Assembly: GCA_934444645.1 (NCBI GenBank) | Contig: CAKSCV010000019.1 | Location: 1-54,352, forward strand | DNA: 54,352 nucleotides | DNA from: an uncultured Eubacteriales bacterium | Lineage (GTDB): Bacteria; Bacillota; Clostridia; Oscillospirales; CAG-382 | Direction of reading: 5' to 3' | In this document: piece by piece, positions 14,885-22,321 of the stretch | Numbering within the stretch: the stretch's first letter is position 1 | Layout of the letters: each line of letters opens with the position of its first letter | Notes under the pieces: generated by a model | Database searches by the model: none | Told to the model about the DNA's origin: nothing | What the model saw: only the letters and a program-made list of their open reading frames with translations | Program-made: the position numbers and the translations under genes

Positions 14885-15814
14885 TTGTTATATAAGCATA
14901 TTTTTTCCTGGATCGGAGCTTTTTTAATAGCTGTTAATTGTATGTGTTATACGACTGCACAGGAGAACAAAGAAATGTCATATCAGATTATAGACATTGA
15001 GGCAAAATGCTTACAGTCATATCAAATTCGGCATTTTCTCGAAAACACCGATGATATCGACTATATTAAGCGAATTCCAGAGGGACGTTCTCAATTGGCA
15101 ATCAATTTTCAAACCGGTGAATATTTTCGGGATGTTACACAGAACAAATACTTTAAACTAAATTTGGAGGATGTGGAGTATAATATAGGAAATTTTGAAA
15201 TCTTATCCGATGAACAAAACATTCGCGTTTTCTTGGCCAAGCGTGGTATTGAAAACATTCAATGCTATTACTTGCTTGTTCTTCCGAATGTTTTGGATGG
15301 ATATTTGTTATTGGTTCAAACGAATTCTTCTTTGAATTTCATTCCCTTATTATGGTATGGAAGCAGTTACGCAGAATTCAAAGATAAACAGGTTTATTCG
15401 ATCGAAGAGTTTTTGACATTTTGTGCTCCACACGAGTGCAACTTGGAGATGTTGGGAAAAAACATTGAGTGTGACGTTAAACCTGTTATGTATGCCGGAA
15501 CTGTCATGTATCCACTAAGAGCAATCTTGGAAGCAATTGGTGAGGAAGTGATTTGGCAACAGACAGAGTCAAGTGTTGTATTTGACAATTACAAACTTAT
15601 GCTTAAAGAACAAGGAAAAGCATATCTTTCAGATTCAGATACGGGATATGTTGGTGACAGAATTGGAAGATATGTAATGCAAAATGACAGGACGATGGTC
15701 GATGAATGGCTGATAAGATATATTTTAAATCGTTATAATTTTGGTGTTCAAAATTATTGGGATACCAAAACGATTCAAATCTATTCATCCGAGTCGGTTA
15801 AAAGTCCTTGTTAA
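14885..15814 (+). CDS. secreted protein with copper-amine-oxidase-N-like domain, putative immunity
   Basis: 309 residues, starting at TTG 14885, 9 nt after GGAGG and 6 bp after the stop of the protease tip. Signal peptide to about residue 26. The middle is unrecognised. The C-terminal 100 residues look like the Cu_amine_oxidN1 (stalk) domain, better known here as a wall or peptide-binding module: 'VMYAGTVMYPLRAILEAIG', 'EEVIWQQTESSVVFD', ending 'YWDTKTIQIYSS'. Tight coupling and an export signal suggest it guards against, or helps fold, the secreted cysteine-protease toxin. A protease inhibitor role is inference. Confidence 0.65.
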   Translation: MLYKHIFSWIGAFLIAVNCMCYTTAQENKEMSYQIIDIEAKCLQSYQIRHFLENTDDIDYIKRIPEGRSQLAINFQTGEYFRDVTQNKYFKLNLEDVEYNIGNFEILSDEQNIRVFLAKRGIENIQCYYLLVLPNVLDGYLLLVQTNSSLNFIPLLWYGSSYAEFKDKQVYSIEEFLTFCAPHECNLEMLGKNIECDVKPVMYAGTVMYPLRAILEAIGEEVIWQQTESSVVFDNYKLMLKEQGKAYLSDSDTGYVGDRIGRYVMQNDRTMVDEWLIRYILNRYNFGVQNYWDTKTIQIYSSESVKSPC

Positions 15815-15821
15815 AATAAGC

Positions 15822-15864
15822 TGCAGGAGTCAAACTGTTTCTACAAAGCAGTTTGATTCCTGCA
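15822..15864 (+). terminator. hairpin after the immunity gene
   Basis: A 16-bp stem (15822-15837 with 15849-15864, one G-T pair) and an 11-nt loop lie 8 bp after the stop codon. Only a broken T-run follows (CTTGTTTTC), so termination may be partial. Confidence 0.5.
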
Positions 15865-15957
15865 AAGCAACTTGTTTTCGGTTCACACATATAAGAATGG
15901 ATACACGCAAAATACCTGTCTGCTATAGCAAATATAAAACTTGACAGAATTTCTCTT

Positions 15958-16024
15958 CGGTCAACCAGCTTGTGGGCGTCCAAAAGGACGGCCTTGCCGC
16001 GACATATTCCTATCTGCCGGACGG
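15958..16024 (+). repeat. 67-bp exact copy of Rhs tip D sequence
   Basis: Identical base for base to 13590-13656 (the YD repeat around NQLVGVQKDGLAATYSY). It sits just before the second copy of the membrane protein whose first copy stands just before tip D. The identity makes it a likely substrate for recombination. Confidence 0.9.
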
Positions 16025-16058
16025 CATTTGCTTGATGAATAAGTAGGAGGAGATAATC

Positions 16059-16703
16059 ATGTATGAGGCCGTGCGCTTTCTTATGACGATTTTAGTGCTG
16101 GCACTTACCGTGTGGATTTTAAGAAGCATTACACTTAAGCTTGCGAGAAAAAACAAGCTAAGCAAGTGGTATAAACTGTTTAATATTGCCGTTATTATCA
16201 TAGTGTTTTTTGGTTTTTCAATAGCCATTAGCTGGCCGTTTGAAAACTTATTTGTGAGTTTTGATTCACCGGAAGCTGCCTATCGATATCTGACAGATGA
16301 TCCCATTATTCGGGTTGTTGATGGCAAGGACACCACTTTTGTTGCTGCGCAGAATGGCCGAATTATTCCAAAAGTGTATGAGACCAAGGACAATGTTGTA
16401 CGGTGGAAACTGCCTGCGCCAAACGCAACAAGCCTTCAATTCAAATATGTTGAGCATCATATTTCAGTATTCCTTCACCATTACAAAGGGACTCCTGAGT
16501 ATTATCTTGACATTGTCATTTGGAGCACGGAGTCCATTCAGGTTTCGGATTCGATGGCATCTGAATTTGTATTTTCCGAAAAGACGATTCCATCGACTGA
16601 CCAAAAATCTGTCGAGTGTTTTGCTTATATTCCAAACCCGCCCAAAGACTATTGGGTAAAGGTCAACGATCAGACCATTGACTTGTCCGATTGGTTTTCT
16701 TGA
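16059..16703 (+). CDS. membrane-anchored immunity-like protein, copy 2
   Basis: 214 residues, ATG after AGGAGG (about 7 nt). Two N-terminal membrane helices (about 5-20, 37-56), then the same outer domain as the 12677 product: 'PEAAYRYLTDDPII', 'VDGKDTTFVAAQNGRII', 'NVVRWKLPAPN', and a C-terminus nearly identical to copy 1 (VKVNDQTIDLSDWFS). Differences are concentrated in the front half, which suggests diversifying change there or gene conversion at the back. The 67-bp Rhs scrap ends 34 bp upstream. The family is not recognised. Confidence 0.65.
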   Translation: MYEAVRFLMTILVLALTVWILRSITLKLARKNKLSKWYKLFNIAVIIIVFFGFSIAISWPFENLFVSFDSPEAAYRYLTDDPIIRVVDGKDTTFVAAQNGRIIPKVYETKDNVVRWKLPAPNATSLQFKYVEHHISVFLHHYKGTPEYYLDIVIWSTESIQVSDSMASEFVFSEKTIPSTDQKSVECFAYIPNPPKDYWVKVNDQTIDLSDWFS

Positions 16704-16750
16704 TTATAGAAAGAGCCGTGGCGTGTTGAACAACCAGGAGTGCGCAAAAA

Positions 16751-17353
16751 ATGACATTACATATCATTCGCAGTCTATCTTCCGGGAAGAAGCACTATAC
16801 CGTGCAGGAAAAAGCATTTGTCGAAGGTATTGCAAATAATACCTTTGGATTATTGCCGCAAAAGCTTTCTGTAAAAACCGACGATGTCGGATATGTGTTC
16901 CGGCAGAAGAGCGTTTTGCTGCACGTGATTTTTGGCTTGTTTCCAGTGATTTATCCATCCAGTCTGCGTTCGTATGAGATCTTGAAAAATGAGAAAATCT
17001 GTGGATACAGCGAGTATCGTTTTGGGGACAGAGCCACGTATTTCTATCTGGATGAGGATTGCTATGAGCTAAGAGGGCATACGAACGACATTTTTTCTTT
17101 ATTGAAAAACAACGAGCAAATCGCCGTGTTTCAAAAAGAACATTACAGTTATGCCGAGCATAACAAGTACCGGATTCTTTATGAGGAAAACGCAGAACCG
17201 GATACGGCACTTTTATTGATGTTCTGCATTCATATCGATTGCCGGTATTATCGCAATCCGGAAAATGGGATTCGGTTGGTAAACCGGGAAAAAAGCTGGG
17301 TGTTCAATGACCCTTTCCCGGAACGGGCAGAATGGACGCCTAATGCAGATTGA
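16751..17353 (+). CDS. unknown cytosolic protein
   Basis: 200 residues, ATG 10 nt after AGGAG (16736-16740), 47 bp after the previous gene. No signal peptide; one hydrophobic patch (VLLHVIFGLFPVIY). 'YEILKNEKICGYSEYRF', 'YFYLDEDCYELRGH' and 'NEQIAVFQKEHYSY' are successive strands that could belong to a tubby-C/LURP-like barrel, a fold seen in some immunity proteins, but this is only a pattern impression. Codon use is closer to the host than that of the AT-rich neighbours. Confidence 0.5.
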   Translation: MTLHIIRSLSSGKKHYTVQEKAFVEGIANNTFGLLPQKLSVKTDDVGYVFRQKSVLLHVIFGLFPVIYPSSLRSYEILKNEKICGYSEYRFGDRATYFYLDEDCYELRGHTNDIFSLLKNNEQIAVFQKEHYSYAEHNKYRILYEENAEPDTALLLMFCIHIDCRYYRNPENGIRLVNREKSWVFNDPFPERAEWTPNAD

Positions 17354-17431
17354 AGTTTTGCTGAGGACGGCTGTTGACTTCTTTTGACGCTTTGACACCG
17401 CAGGATATCGCATTTGACTAGGAGGTCTTTT

Positions 17432-18397
17432 ATGAAAAAAACGTTTTCTATCGTTTGTATCGTCATTGTTATGAGTATTCTGCTTTTAACCTTGACTTCT
17501 TGTGGTGATAACCCTTTCCAACGTCTGATTCAACGCACTTCTCCACAAGAAATAATCGCAAAAAATGTATGTGATGCAATTGCTAACCGTGACTCGCAAA
17601 AGCTTTACCAACTCTTTTCCGAAGAGGTTAAAATGAATGTGCCTGATTTGAAAGAAAAAACGGACAAATTGCTTGAGATATACGGAAAAGACAGTTTGGA
17701 AATCCAAACACGGGCGTTATCCGGTGGCAGCGACTATCATTCCGGTGAAAAACAATCCTACGAAACTACTTTAGTGACGGTTACAACATCCGAAACAGAA
17801 TATTATTTGAACCTGAATATGTGTATAGAAGACACAGAACATCCGGAAAACGAAGGGATAAAGAGGATTTTTGTATACACACCGGAACAAAAGACTTACA
17901 TTTCCTTTTCGTACACTTCCGGAGAGGGAATCTGCTTCTTTTCTTTGGATGAGCCGTGGTATAATTCAAACGATTTGCAAAGATGGTCGCTTCAAATGGA
18001 AGATGACCTAATCGACTTGAATCCGCCGATTCTGTCATCCGAAGGATCGTTGTTACTTCCGTTGTTCTCTCTCTTGGATGCACTTGACGCAGCATATTCG
18101 CAAAATGAGGCCGATGGGAGCATTGATCTGGTACATGAGAATAAACATTTTCGCATTACGTTTCCGGAAGCTGACAACGAGAACTATCAGTGGATTGCGC
18201 TCACGGATCTGGATTTGGAACGTGAGCTGCGGCTCAGCAATTCAGAAAAGTATTGTGGTTTGTACACAGTGATTGATGGAACAATCTATCTTCATCAGAA
18301 AAGTGGTGAATATTTGTTATATCATTTGGGATATGAGGATTATCCAATAAAAGATAATATTTATTTCGTTCGTCCCAAGAACAACACAAACAAATAG
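17432..18397 (+). CDS. DUF5104-like lipoprotein with stalk-like C-terminus
   Basis: 321 residues from ATG 17432, 6 nt after AGGAGG. Lipobox LTSC (Cys at about 25). Residues about 40-140 fit DUF5104, an NTF2-like domain found in Clostridial lipoproteins: 'IIAKNVCDAIANRDSQKLYQ', 'LFSEEVKMNVPDLKEKTDKL', then beta strands 'YETTLVTVTTSETEYYLNL'. The C-terminal part has 'SSEGSLLLPLFSLLDALDAAY' and 'GSIDLVHENKHFRITFP', reminiscent of a degenerate copper-amine-oxidase-N (stalk) domain. NTF2-like lipoproteins are frequent immunity proteins beside polymorphic toxins; role here is inferred. Confidence 0.6.
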   Translation: MKKTFSIVCIVIVMSILLLTLTSCGDNPFQRLIQRTSPQEIIAKNVCDAIANRDSQKLYQLFSEEVKMNVPDLKEKTDKLLEIYGKDSLEIQTRALSGGSDYHSGEKQSYETTLVTVTTSETEYYLNLNMCIEDTEHPENEGIKRIFVYTPEQKTYISFSYTSGEGICFFSLDEPWYNSNDLQRWSLQMEDDLIDLNPPILSSEGSLLLPLFSLLDALDAAYSQNEADGSIDLVHENKHFRITFPEADNENYQWIALTDLDLERELRLSNSEKYCGLYTVIDGTIYLHQKSGEYLLYHLGYEDYPIKDNIYFVRPKNNTNK

Positions 18398-18464
18398 TAA
18401 AGACCAATCTTAATTGTTCGGAAACAAGTGCACGTCATAATCATTTTAATGAGAGGAATTGCCT

Positions 18465-19223
18465 GTGAAAGAAGAATATGACAAAATCGAAGACCTAAAA
18501 CACAGTCCCAATGCCGACATAAGGCTGCTTGCCGAATGTGCCGAAGACTGGTTTTATGATATGGAGATAACGCACTGTACGGTGGATTCGGAAAACGTGG
18601 TTGATCTTGCTATTCCAAGCGATTGCGGCACAAAACAATGCGTCATGCAGTTCCGGAACATTGTCCCCTTAAACAAAGAAAAAATCAAACAATGTGCCGG
18701 CTGTGTCGTAACGGAAATTGAGTTTCGGAAAACCGATGACGGTTCTTATACACTGGAGCTTGACTTGGTTAACAGTCCAAAAGAAAATTTCATGACGGTC
18801 AGATTTGAATTCAAAGAGATTCACGTGGAGATTTTGCCGTATAAACCGGTTGATCCATGGGATAAATATGACCAAAGCTCCAATGACAACATACGGAAAC
18901 TCGCGGAATGTGCGCAAAGCTGGTTTGTCGGAGCCGAAATTACTTATTTTGCCGAAAGTCCCAAAAACGATGTTTCTTTTGTTTTATCCGCGCACGGCGG
19001 CAAGAAAAAATGTCGGCTGAAATTCCGAAACCGTGAACCGTTAGACAAGAATTTGATTTTGAAATGTGTGGGGTGTCAGGTGTTCTCGCCTTCGCTTTCC
19101 GAAAATGAAGCTGGTTACTATGAATTAAAACTTCTTACGTGGAATGAGCATAAGAAACCGATAGAACCGGTTATGCCTTGGGTGTTTGAGTTTCAGAGCA
19201 TTTTGGCTGAAATCATGGGATAA
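18465..19223 (+). CDS. tandem-duplicated domain protein, putative immunity
   Basis: 252 residues from GTG 18465 (8 nt after GAGAGG; TTG at 18459 is too near). Made of two copies of one domain of about 115 residues: 'ADIRLLAECAEDWFYDMEIT' with 'DNIRKLAECAQSWFVGAEIT'; 'KQCVMQFRNIVPLNKEKIKQ' with 'KKCRLKFRNREPLDKNLILK'; 'CAGCVV' with 'CVGCQV'. Joined by a 'PYKPVDPWDKY' linker. No signal peptide, so cytosolic. Family unknown. Duplicated immunity domains occur in polymorphic-toxin loci (poly-immunity proteins), which suits this setting, but sequence evidence for the function is lacking. Confidence 0.6.
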   Translation: MKEEYDKIEDLKHSPNADIRLLAECAEDWFYDMEITHCTVDSENVVDLAIPSDCGTKQCVMQFRNIVPLNKEKIKQCAGCVVTEIEFRKTDDGSYTLELDLVNSPKENFMTVRFEFKEIHVEILPYKPVDPWDKYDQSSNDNIRKLAECAQSWFVGAEITYFAESPKNDVSFVLSAHGGKKKCRLKFRNREPLDKNLILKCVGCQVFSPSLSENEAGYYELKLLTWNEHKKPIEPVMPWVFEFQSILAEIMG

Positions 19224-19277
19224 ATGCTTCACTCAGCGCACATTTCAAAGGCGTTTATTAAGCCATGAAGCATTTAT
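19220..19277. repeat. 12-bp inverted repeat around intergenic space
   Basis: ATAAATGCTTCA (19220-19231, over the stop codon) and TGAAGCATTTAT (19266-19277) are perfect inverted copies 34 nt apart. It may be a long-loop hairpin between two genes; no T-tract. Confidence 0.5.
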
Positions 19278-19295
19278 TCTTGAAAGGCGGTATAT

Positions 19296-19766
19296 ATGAA
19301 AAAATACTATTTTATTATAGCAATTATTGTATTGATTGTATTATTGATGTATTTTTGCTTTCACCCGTTGGTTTACCAAACCAATTATTTTTCAAAACTG
19401 GGGATAGGACAAAGTCATCTTTATGATAGTATTGTTCAAAATAAAGGCGAGCCTTTGAGCATTGAACAAAACGATGCCCAAAAGTGGATTCTGTGTTATG
19501 ATGGGTTGACAATAAGATTTGGCTCACAACTTGAAACCGGTGCGCTTGAATGTGTTTCAATTACGGGTAAGCAATATAAATTCGGAATTTGGAACATTGG
19601 TGTAGGTACATCACGAAAAAAGATAGAAAGTGTTTATAGGCATATACGTAAAATTAAAGATTTACCTAAGGATGAATTTGGAATTATTGAGGGAGATACC
19701 TGGGTATGGTTTAAATCTGATAAGAACGATAATGTGTCTCAAATTGAAATCACTACCGGAATTTAA
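19296..19766 (+). CDS. single-span membrane protein, unknown
   Basis: 156 residues; ATG 7-8 nt after AAAGGCGG. One N-terminal membrane helix (about 4-24, YFIIAIIVLIVLLMYFCF), then a small outer domain: 'GIGQSHLYDSIVQNKGEPLS', 'LTIRFGSQLETGALECVSI', 'GIWNIGVGTSRKKIESVY'. The repeated 'G.G.S...I....G' turn looks like a SmpA/BLIP-type fold, which in other proteins binds partners tightly. Position among orphan immunity genes suggests that role; not proven by sequence. Confidence 0.5.
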   Translation: MKKYYFIIAIIVLIVLLMYFCFHPLVYQTNYFSKLGIGQSHLYDSIVQNKGEPLSIEQNDAQKWILCYDGLTIRFGSQLETGALECVSITGKQYKFGIWNIGVGTSRKKIESVYRHIRKIKDLPKDEFGIIEGDTWVWFKSDKNDNVSQIEITTGI

Positions 19767-19864
19767 CAACCAAATCACAACAATGTAACAGCGAATACTT
19801 CACATTGGACGGCACAGCTGTTACCCTTAAGATTTCGTTACTAAACAATAGGAGAAAAAGTAAA

Positions 19865-20587
19865 ATGAAAGAGTTATTTCGTAAAGTCAAATGGACACCG
19901 GTGTTATTGGCAATGCTGTTGCTGTCTTCAACCGTCTATTCCGATACATTAGGTACTGAAAATGCTCCTGTGTCCAGAATATCCTGCTTAATGGACGTTA
20001 TGCAGTTACTTGGTTATGAGGAAGCGGCACAAAAACAAGTGACAACATTTTACTATAGTTTCGACTTTTTTCCGATGAAGGATATTCGTCATGGATATAT
20101 GACCCGCCTTGAAGATGGATATGTTGAAGTAGCAAGCTTCAATGGCATTGCTTACGGAAGATATTACACAAAAATAGAGGCGAAAAAACTAAATAATAAG
20201 AATGAAAAGATATGGAAACAGTTACGCAAAGAACGAGGATACACAAGAGAAACACTATTTAAATATATGCCGAAAGCATGTATTTTTATTGATTCGCAAG
20301 GAAATGAAATACCGGAAGACCTCATTTGGCAGTATGATGATAGGTTATATTTCAGAGGACGCGAGACGGCTACCGTTTCCGAATGTGTAGCCTTTATGGT
20401 ACGCGGCATAAAAGAGGACGAAACATTCATCGACTTGTCGCTTACGTGGAAATATGCGGAACAAATCGGATTAATTATGAAAACGGATTCGTTTTATCAA
20501 AAGCCGGACGCTGATCTTGCCAGAGAAGATTTCGACACGCTGCTTAACCGTTATTCCAAATTCGTTTCGACCTCAGAAGCAAGTTAA
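19865..20587 (+). CDS. secreted protein, unknown
   Basis: 240 residues from ATG 19865, 10 nt after AGGAG. Signal peptide to about residue 26 (VLLAMLLLSSTVYS). The C-terminus 'ATVSECVAFMVRGIKEDET', 'TWKYAEQIGLIMKTDSFY' and 'ADLAREDFDTLLNRYSKF' has the helix-loop-helix rhythm of S-layer homology repeats (V-S-x-E-x-x-A-M; A-x-x-x-G-I; D-x-x-x-x-R-E-D-F-x-x-L), so it may be held at the wall. It is the last gene of the island before a terminator and the opposing MFS gene. Function unknown; an orphan immunity protein is possible. Confidence 0.5.
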   Translation: MKELFRKVKWTPVLLAMLLLSSTVYSDTLGTENAPVSRISCLMDVMQLLGYEEAAQKQVTTFYYSFDFFPMKDIRHGYMTRLEDGYVEVASFNGIAYGRYYTKIEAKKLNNKNEKIWKQLRKERGYTRETLFKYMPKACIFIDSQGNEIPEDLIWQYDDRLYFRGRETATVSECVAFMVRGIKEDETFIDLSLTWKYAEQIGLIMKTDSFYQKPDADLAREDFDTLLNRYSKFVSTSEAS

Positions 20588-20619
20588 AAGAGCAAGAAAC
20601 ACTTTTTAATCCAAAACCG

Positions 20620-20650
20620 GGGTTCATCTGTTCCACAAACAGATGAACCC
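20620..20650. repeat. 13-bp hairpin without T-tract
   Basis: GGGTTCATCTGTT (20620-20632) and AACAGATGAACCC (20638-20650) pair perfectly around CCACA, 33 bp after the stop codon of the preceding gene. Without Ts it is unlikely to end transcription alone; a full terminator follows at 20748. Confidence 0.6.
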
Positions 20651-20657
20651 TGCCCTC

Positions 20658-20701
20658 ACACGGCGATACAGGGCAATTGACGGACGGCAACAAAGCTGTC
20701 C
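20658..20701 (+). pseudogene. short Rhs scrap
   Basis: ACGGCGATACAG..CAATTGACGGACGGCAAC resembles tip D at about 13829-13862 (HGDTVQLTDGN). It is the rightmost Rhs trace and marks the right limit of the island. Confidence 0.55.
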
Positions 20702-20747
20702 TTTCAAACACAAAAACAAACGCAGATCGGTTTTGGCGAATTACGCG

Positions 20748-20799
20748 ATGAGCTGCACCAAATTGTGCGTATAGCATAATTTGGTGCAGCTCATTTTTT
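20748..20799 (+). terminator. strong intrinsic terminator
   Basis: A perfect 17-bp stem (20748-20764 with 20778-20794), 13-nt loop and six Ts end plus-strand transcription from the toxin island. The last Ts overlap the stop codon of the opposing MFS gene. Confidence 0.88.
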
Positions 20800-22114
20800 A
20801 CCGTCCGATGGTCTTTTGCTTTTGAATGACCAATTTGTTGAAGATAAGACAGATCAACACAAGTATAAAGGAACACGCTGACAATACCTGCTGACCGTAT
20901 ACCGGAAGCCCGAAAAACGTGTTTCCGCTATCCTGTATCGCCGTCATGAGCCGCCCGGCAAGCAAGGATGCGCCAAACCCGACAAGCCCCGAAAGGCTGT
21001 TTTTGACGGCACTTGCCTGTACAAAGTATTCTTTCGGTACATAATTGTAGGAAATGTTCAAAAGATTCTGATTGGTTGCAGCCTGACAGAGACTGTAAAA
21101 AGCGACATGAATCACGACAAACCATTTCGTGATTGCACCCGGAGCGGAGAAAATATTGATTCCGAAAGCAATGGCAGCAAAGATGAGACCGAGCGAAATG
21201 CCTTTGGCATAAGAATATTTGTCCGAAAAACGCCCGATCGGCTTGGAAAAGGCAAAACGCGCGAGCGTGCCTACATTGTTGATGATCTGCGTCAACGCAA
21301 GGCCGAACAGCATTTTTTTGTAGGTTCCCATGAAGCCGATCGAAAAATACATGGCAAATTTCCACAGACAGCATAACAGTACAACATAAACAAAGCTCTT
21401 GTTTCCGAGTGTGTGATGCATGGCACTTTTCAGGTCGGTCTGCGGTGCTTTTGCTTGCTCGGCGGCGCTCGTTTGCGGCTGTATTAACATTAAGCAGATA
21501 AAATCGCAAACGGCAAAAATCAAAACCGCCCCGGCCGAGAAAAGAAACCATCCGCCGGGATTATCCGCTTTCTGATAGCAGCCGGAAATAAAGCCGAAAG
21601 CGATGCTTAAAACAAGTCCGCCGAGAAGGGAAACCATTTCCTTGACGGAGGAAAACTCGGCACGTTTACCGGGATTGACAAAGGAATTGCCCCAGTTGTA
21701 GATCATGGAGGTGACAAAATAGTTCCCGAAATACGCGGCAAGAATGCAGACGATGGAAACCGGCACACGAAGGCTTGCGGATATGGGTAAAAACGGGATG
21801 AAGAAAAGCGATAAAAATAAAAGGTTGCTTGCTGTGTGAAAAATAATGGCAAACCGTTTGGTATTTTTGATTTTGCCGACAACAAACACCGTAAACAGCT
21901 CAAACAGAAAGGCCAGCGATATGAGCGACGAAACGATGCCGATCAGCGATTCGCTCATGCCGAGCTTTTCCAATAAGTACGCAAGAAACGAATCTGTCAC
22001 AAGGAGCGTTACAAAATATTCAAAGCCGCATTCGCATAAGTAGGCAAACCGCGAACGCTTGCCGGCGGTGCTGTCATAGACAGCTGTTTCTTTCTCTACT
22101 GTTTCCTCTACCAT
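20798..22114 (-). CDS. MFS transporter
   Basis: 438 residues with about 12 membrane helices; a major-facilitator permease, likely a sugar or other small-solute carrier. The start is ATG at 22114, 9 nt after GGAG, preceded by a near-consensus promoter; the open frame reaching back to 22711 runs across lacI and is not coding. Features: 'SLISLAFLFELFTVFVVGKI' then 'NTKRFAI' (loop 2-3 area), 'GNSFVNPGKRAEFSSVKEM', 'RFAFSKPIGRFSDKY' (a second loop of the GRxSD type). It diverges from a LacI-family gene with two shared operator-like sites, so the regulator probably controls it. Substrate unknown. Confidence 0.85.
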   Translation of the reverse strand: MVEETVEKETAVYDSTAGKRSRFAYLCECGFEYFVTLLVTDSFLAYLLEKLGMSESLIGIVSSLISLAFLFELFTVFVVGKIKNTKRFAIIFHTASNLLFLSLFFIPFLPISASLRVPVSIVCILAAYFGNYFVTSMIYNWGNSFVNPGKRAEFSSVKEMVSLLGGLVLSIAFGFISGCYQKADNPGGWFLFSAGAVLIFAVCDFICLMLIQPQTSAAEQAKAPQTDLKSAMHHTLGNKSFVYVVLLCCLWKFAMYFSIGFMGTYKKMLFGLALTQIINNVGTLARFAFSKPIGRFSDKYSYAKGISLGLIFAAIAFGINIFSAPGAITKWFVVIHVAFYSLCQAATNQNLLNISYNYVPKEYFVQASAVKNSLSGLVGFGASLLAGRLMTAIQDSGNTFFGLPVYGQQVLSACSFILVLICLIFNKLVIQKQKTIGR

Positions 22115-22147
22115 AAAATAAGACTCCGTTTCATTTTTTACTGCTCT

Positions 22148-22176
22148 ATTATACGCCATGCTGTTTATTTCGTCAA
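22148..22176 (-). promoter_or_regulatory. promoter of the MFS gene
   Basis: On the minus strand TTGACG (22176-22171), 17-nt spacer, TATAAT (22153-22148). A strong sigma-A match, 34 bp before the start codon. The nearer LacI-type site starts 12 bp upstream of the -35 box. Confidence 0.8.
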
Positions 22177-22187
22177 TCGCCGGATGA

Positions 22188-22232
22188 ACGAAATTTTTTC
22201 GTAAGCGGCATTTTTTGACGAAAATTTTTCGT
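22188..22232. promoter_or_regulatory. twin LacI-family operator candidates
   Basis: ACGAAATTTTTTCGT (22188-22202) and ACGAAAATTTTTCGT (22218-22232) are 15-bp near-palindromes differing at one base, centres exactly 30 bp apart (about three DNA turns), placed between the two divergent promoters. Size and symmetry fit binding by LacI-family dimers, here presumably the adjacent regulator. Confidence 0.75.
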
Positions 22233-22255
22233 GAATTTTGCCGCACCTCTTGTAT

Positions 22256-22283
22256 TTGACCGAAAAATATGGTAGTATATAGG
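22256..22283 (+). promoter_or_regulatory. promoter of the lacI-type gene
   Basis: TTGACC (22256-22261), 16-nt spacer and TATAGG (22278-22283); a moderate match. An overlapping TATATA makes the exact -10 uncertain. Confidence 0.5.
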
Positions 22284-22321
22284 CGTATTTCAGCGTTTAT
22301 GCTGTGATGAGAGGTGTTCGG

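Noticed and set aside
2022..20701. Prophage or IS-borne island
   Set aside because: No integrase, transposase or phage structural gene was seen; the Rhs scraps explain the mosaic better.
22115..22321. Cobalamin riboswitch ahead of the uptake genes
   Set aside because: No B12-box-like sequence or matching fold was seen; the space is filled by promoters and operators.
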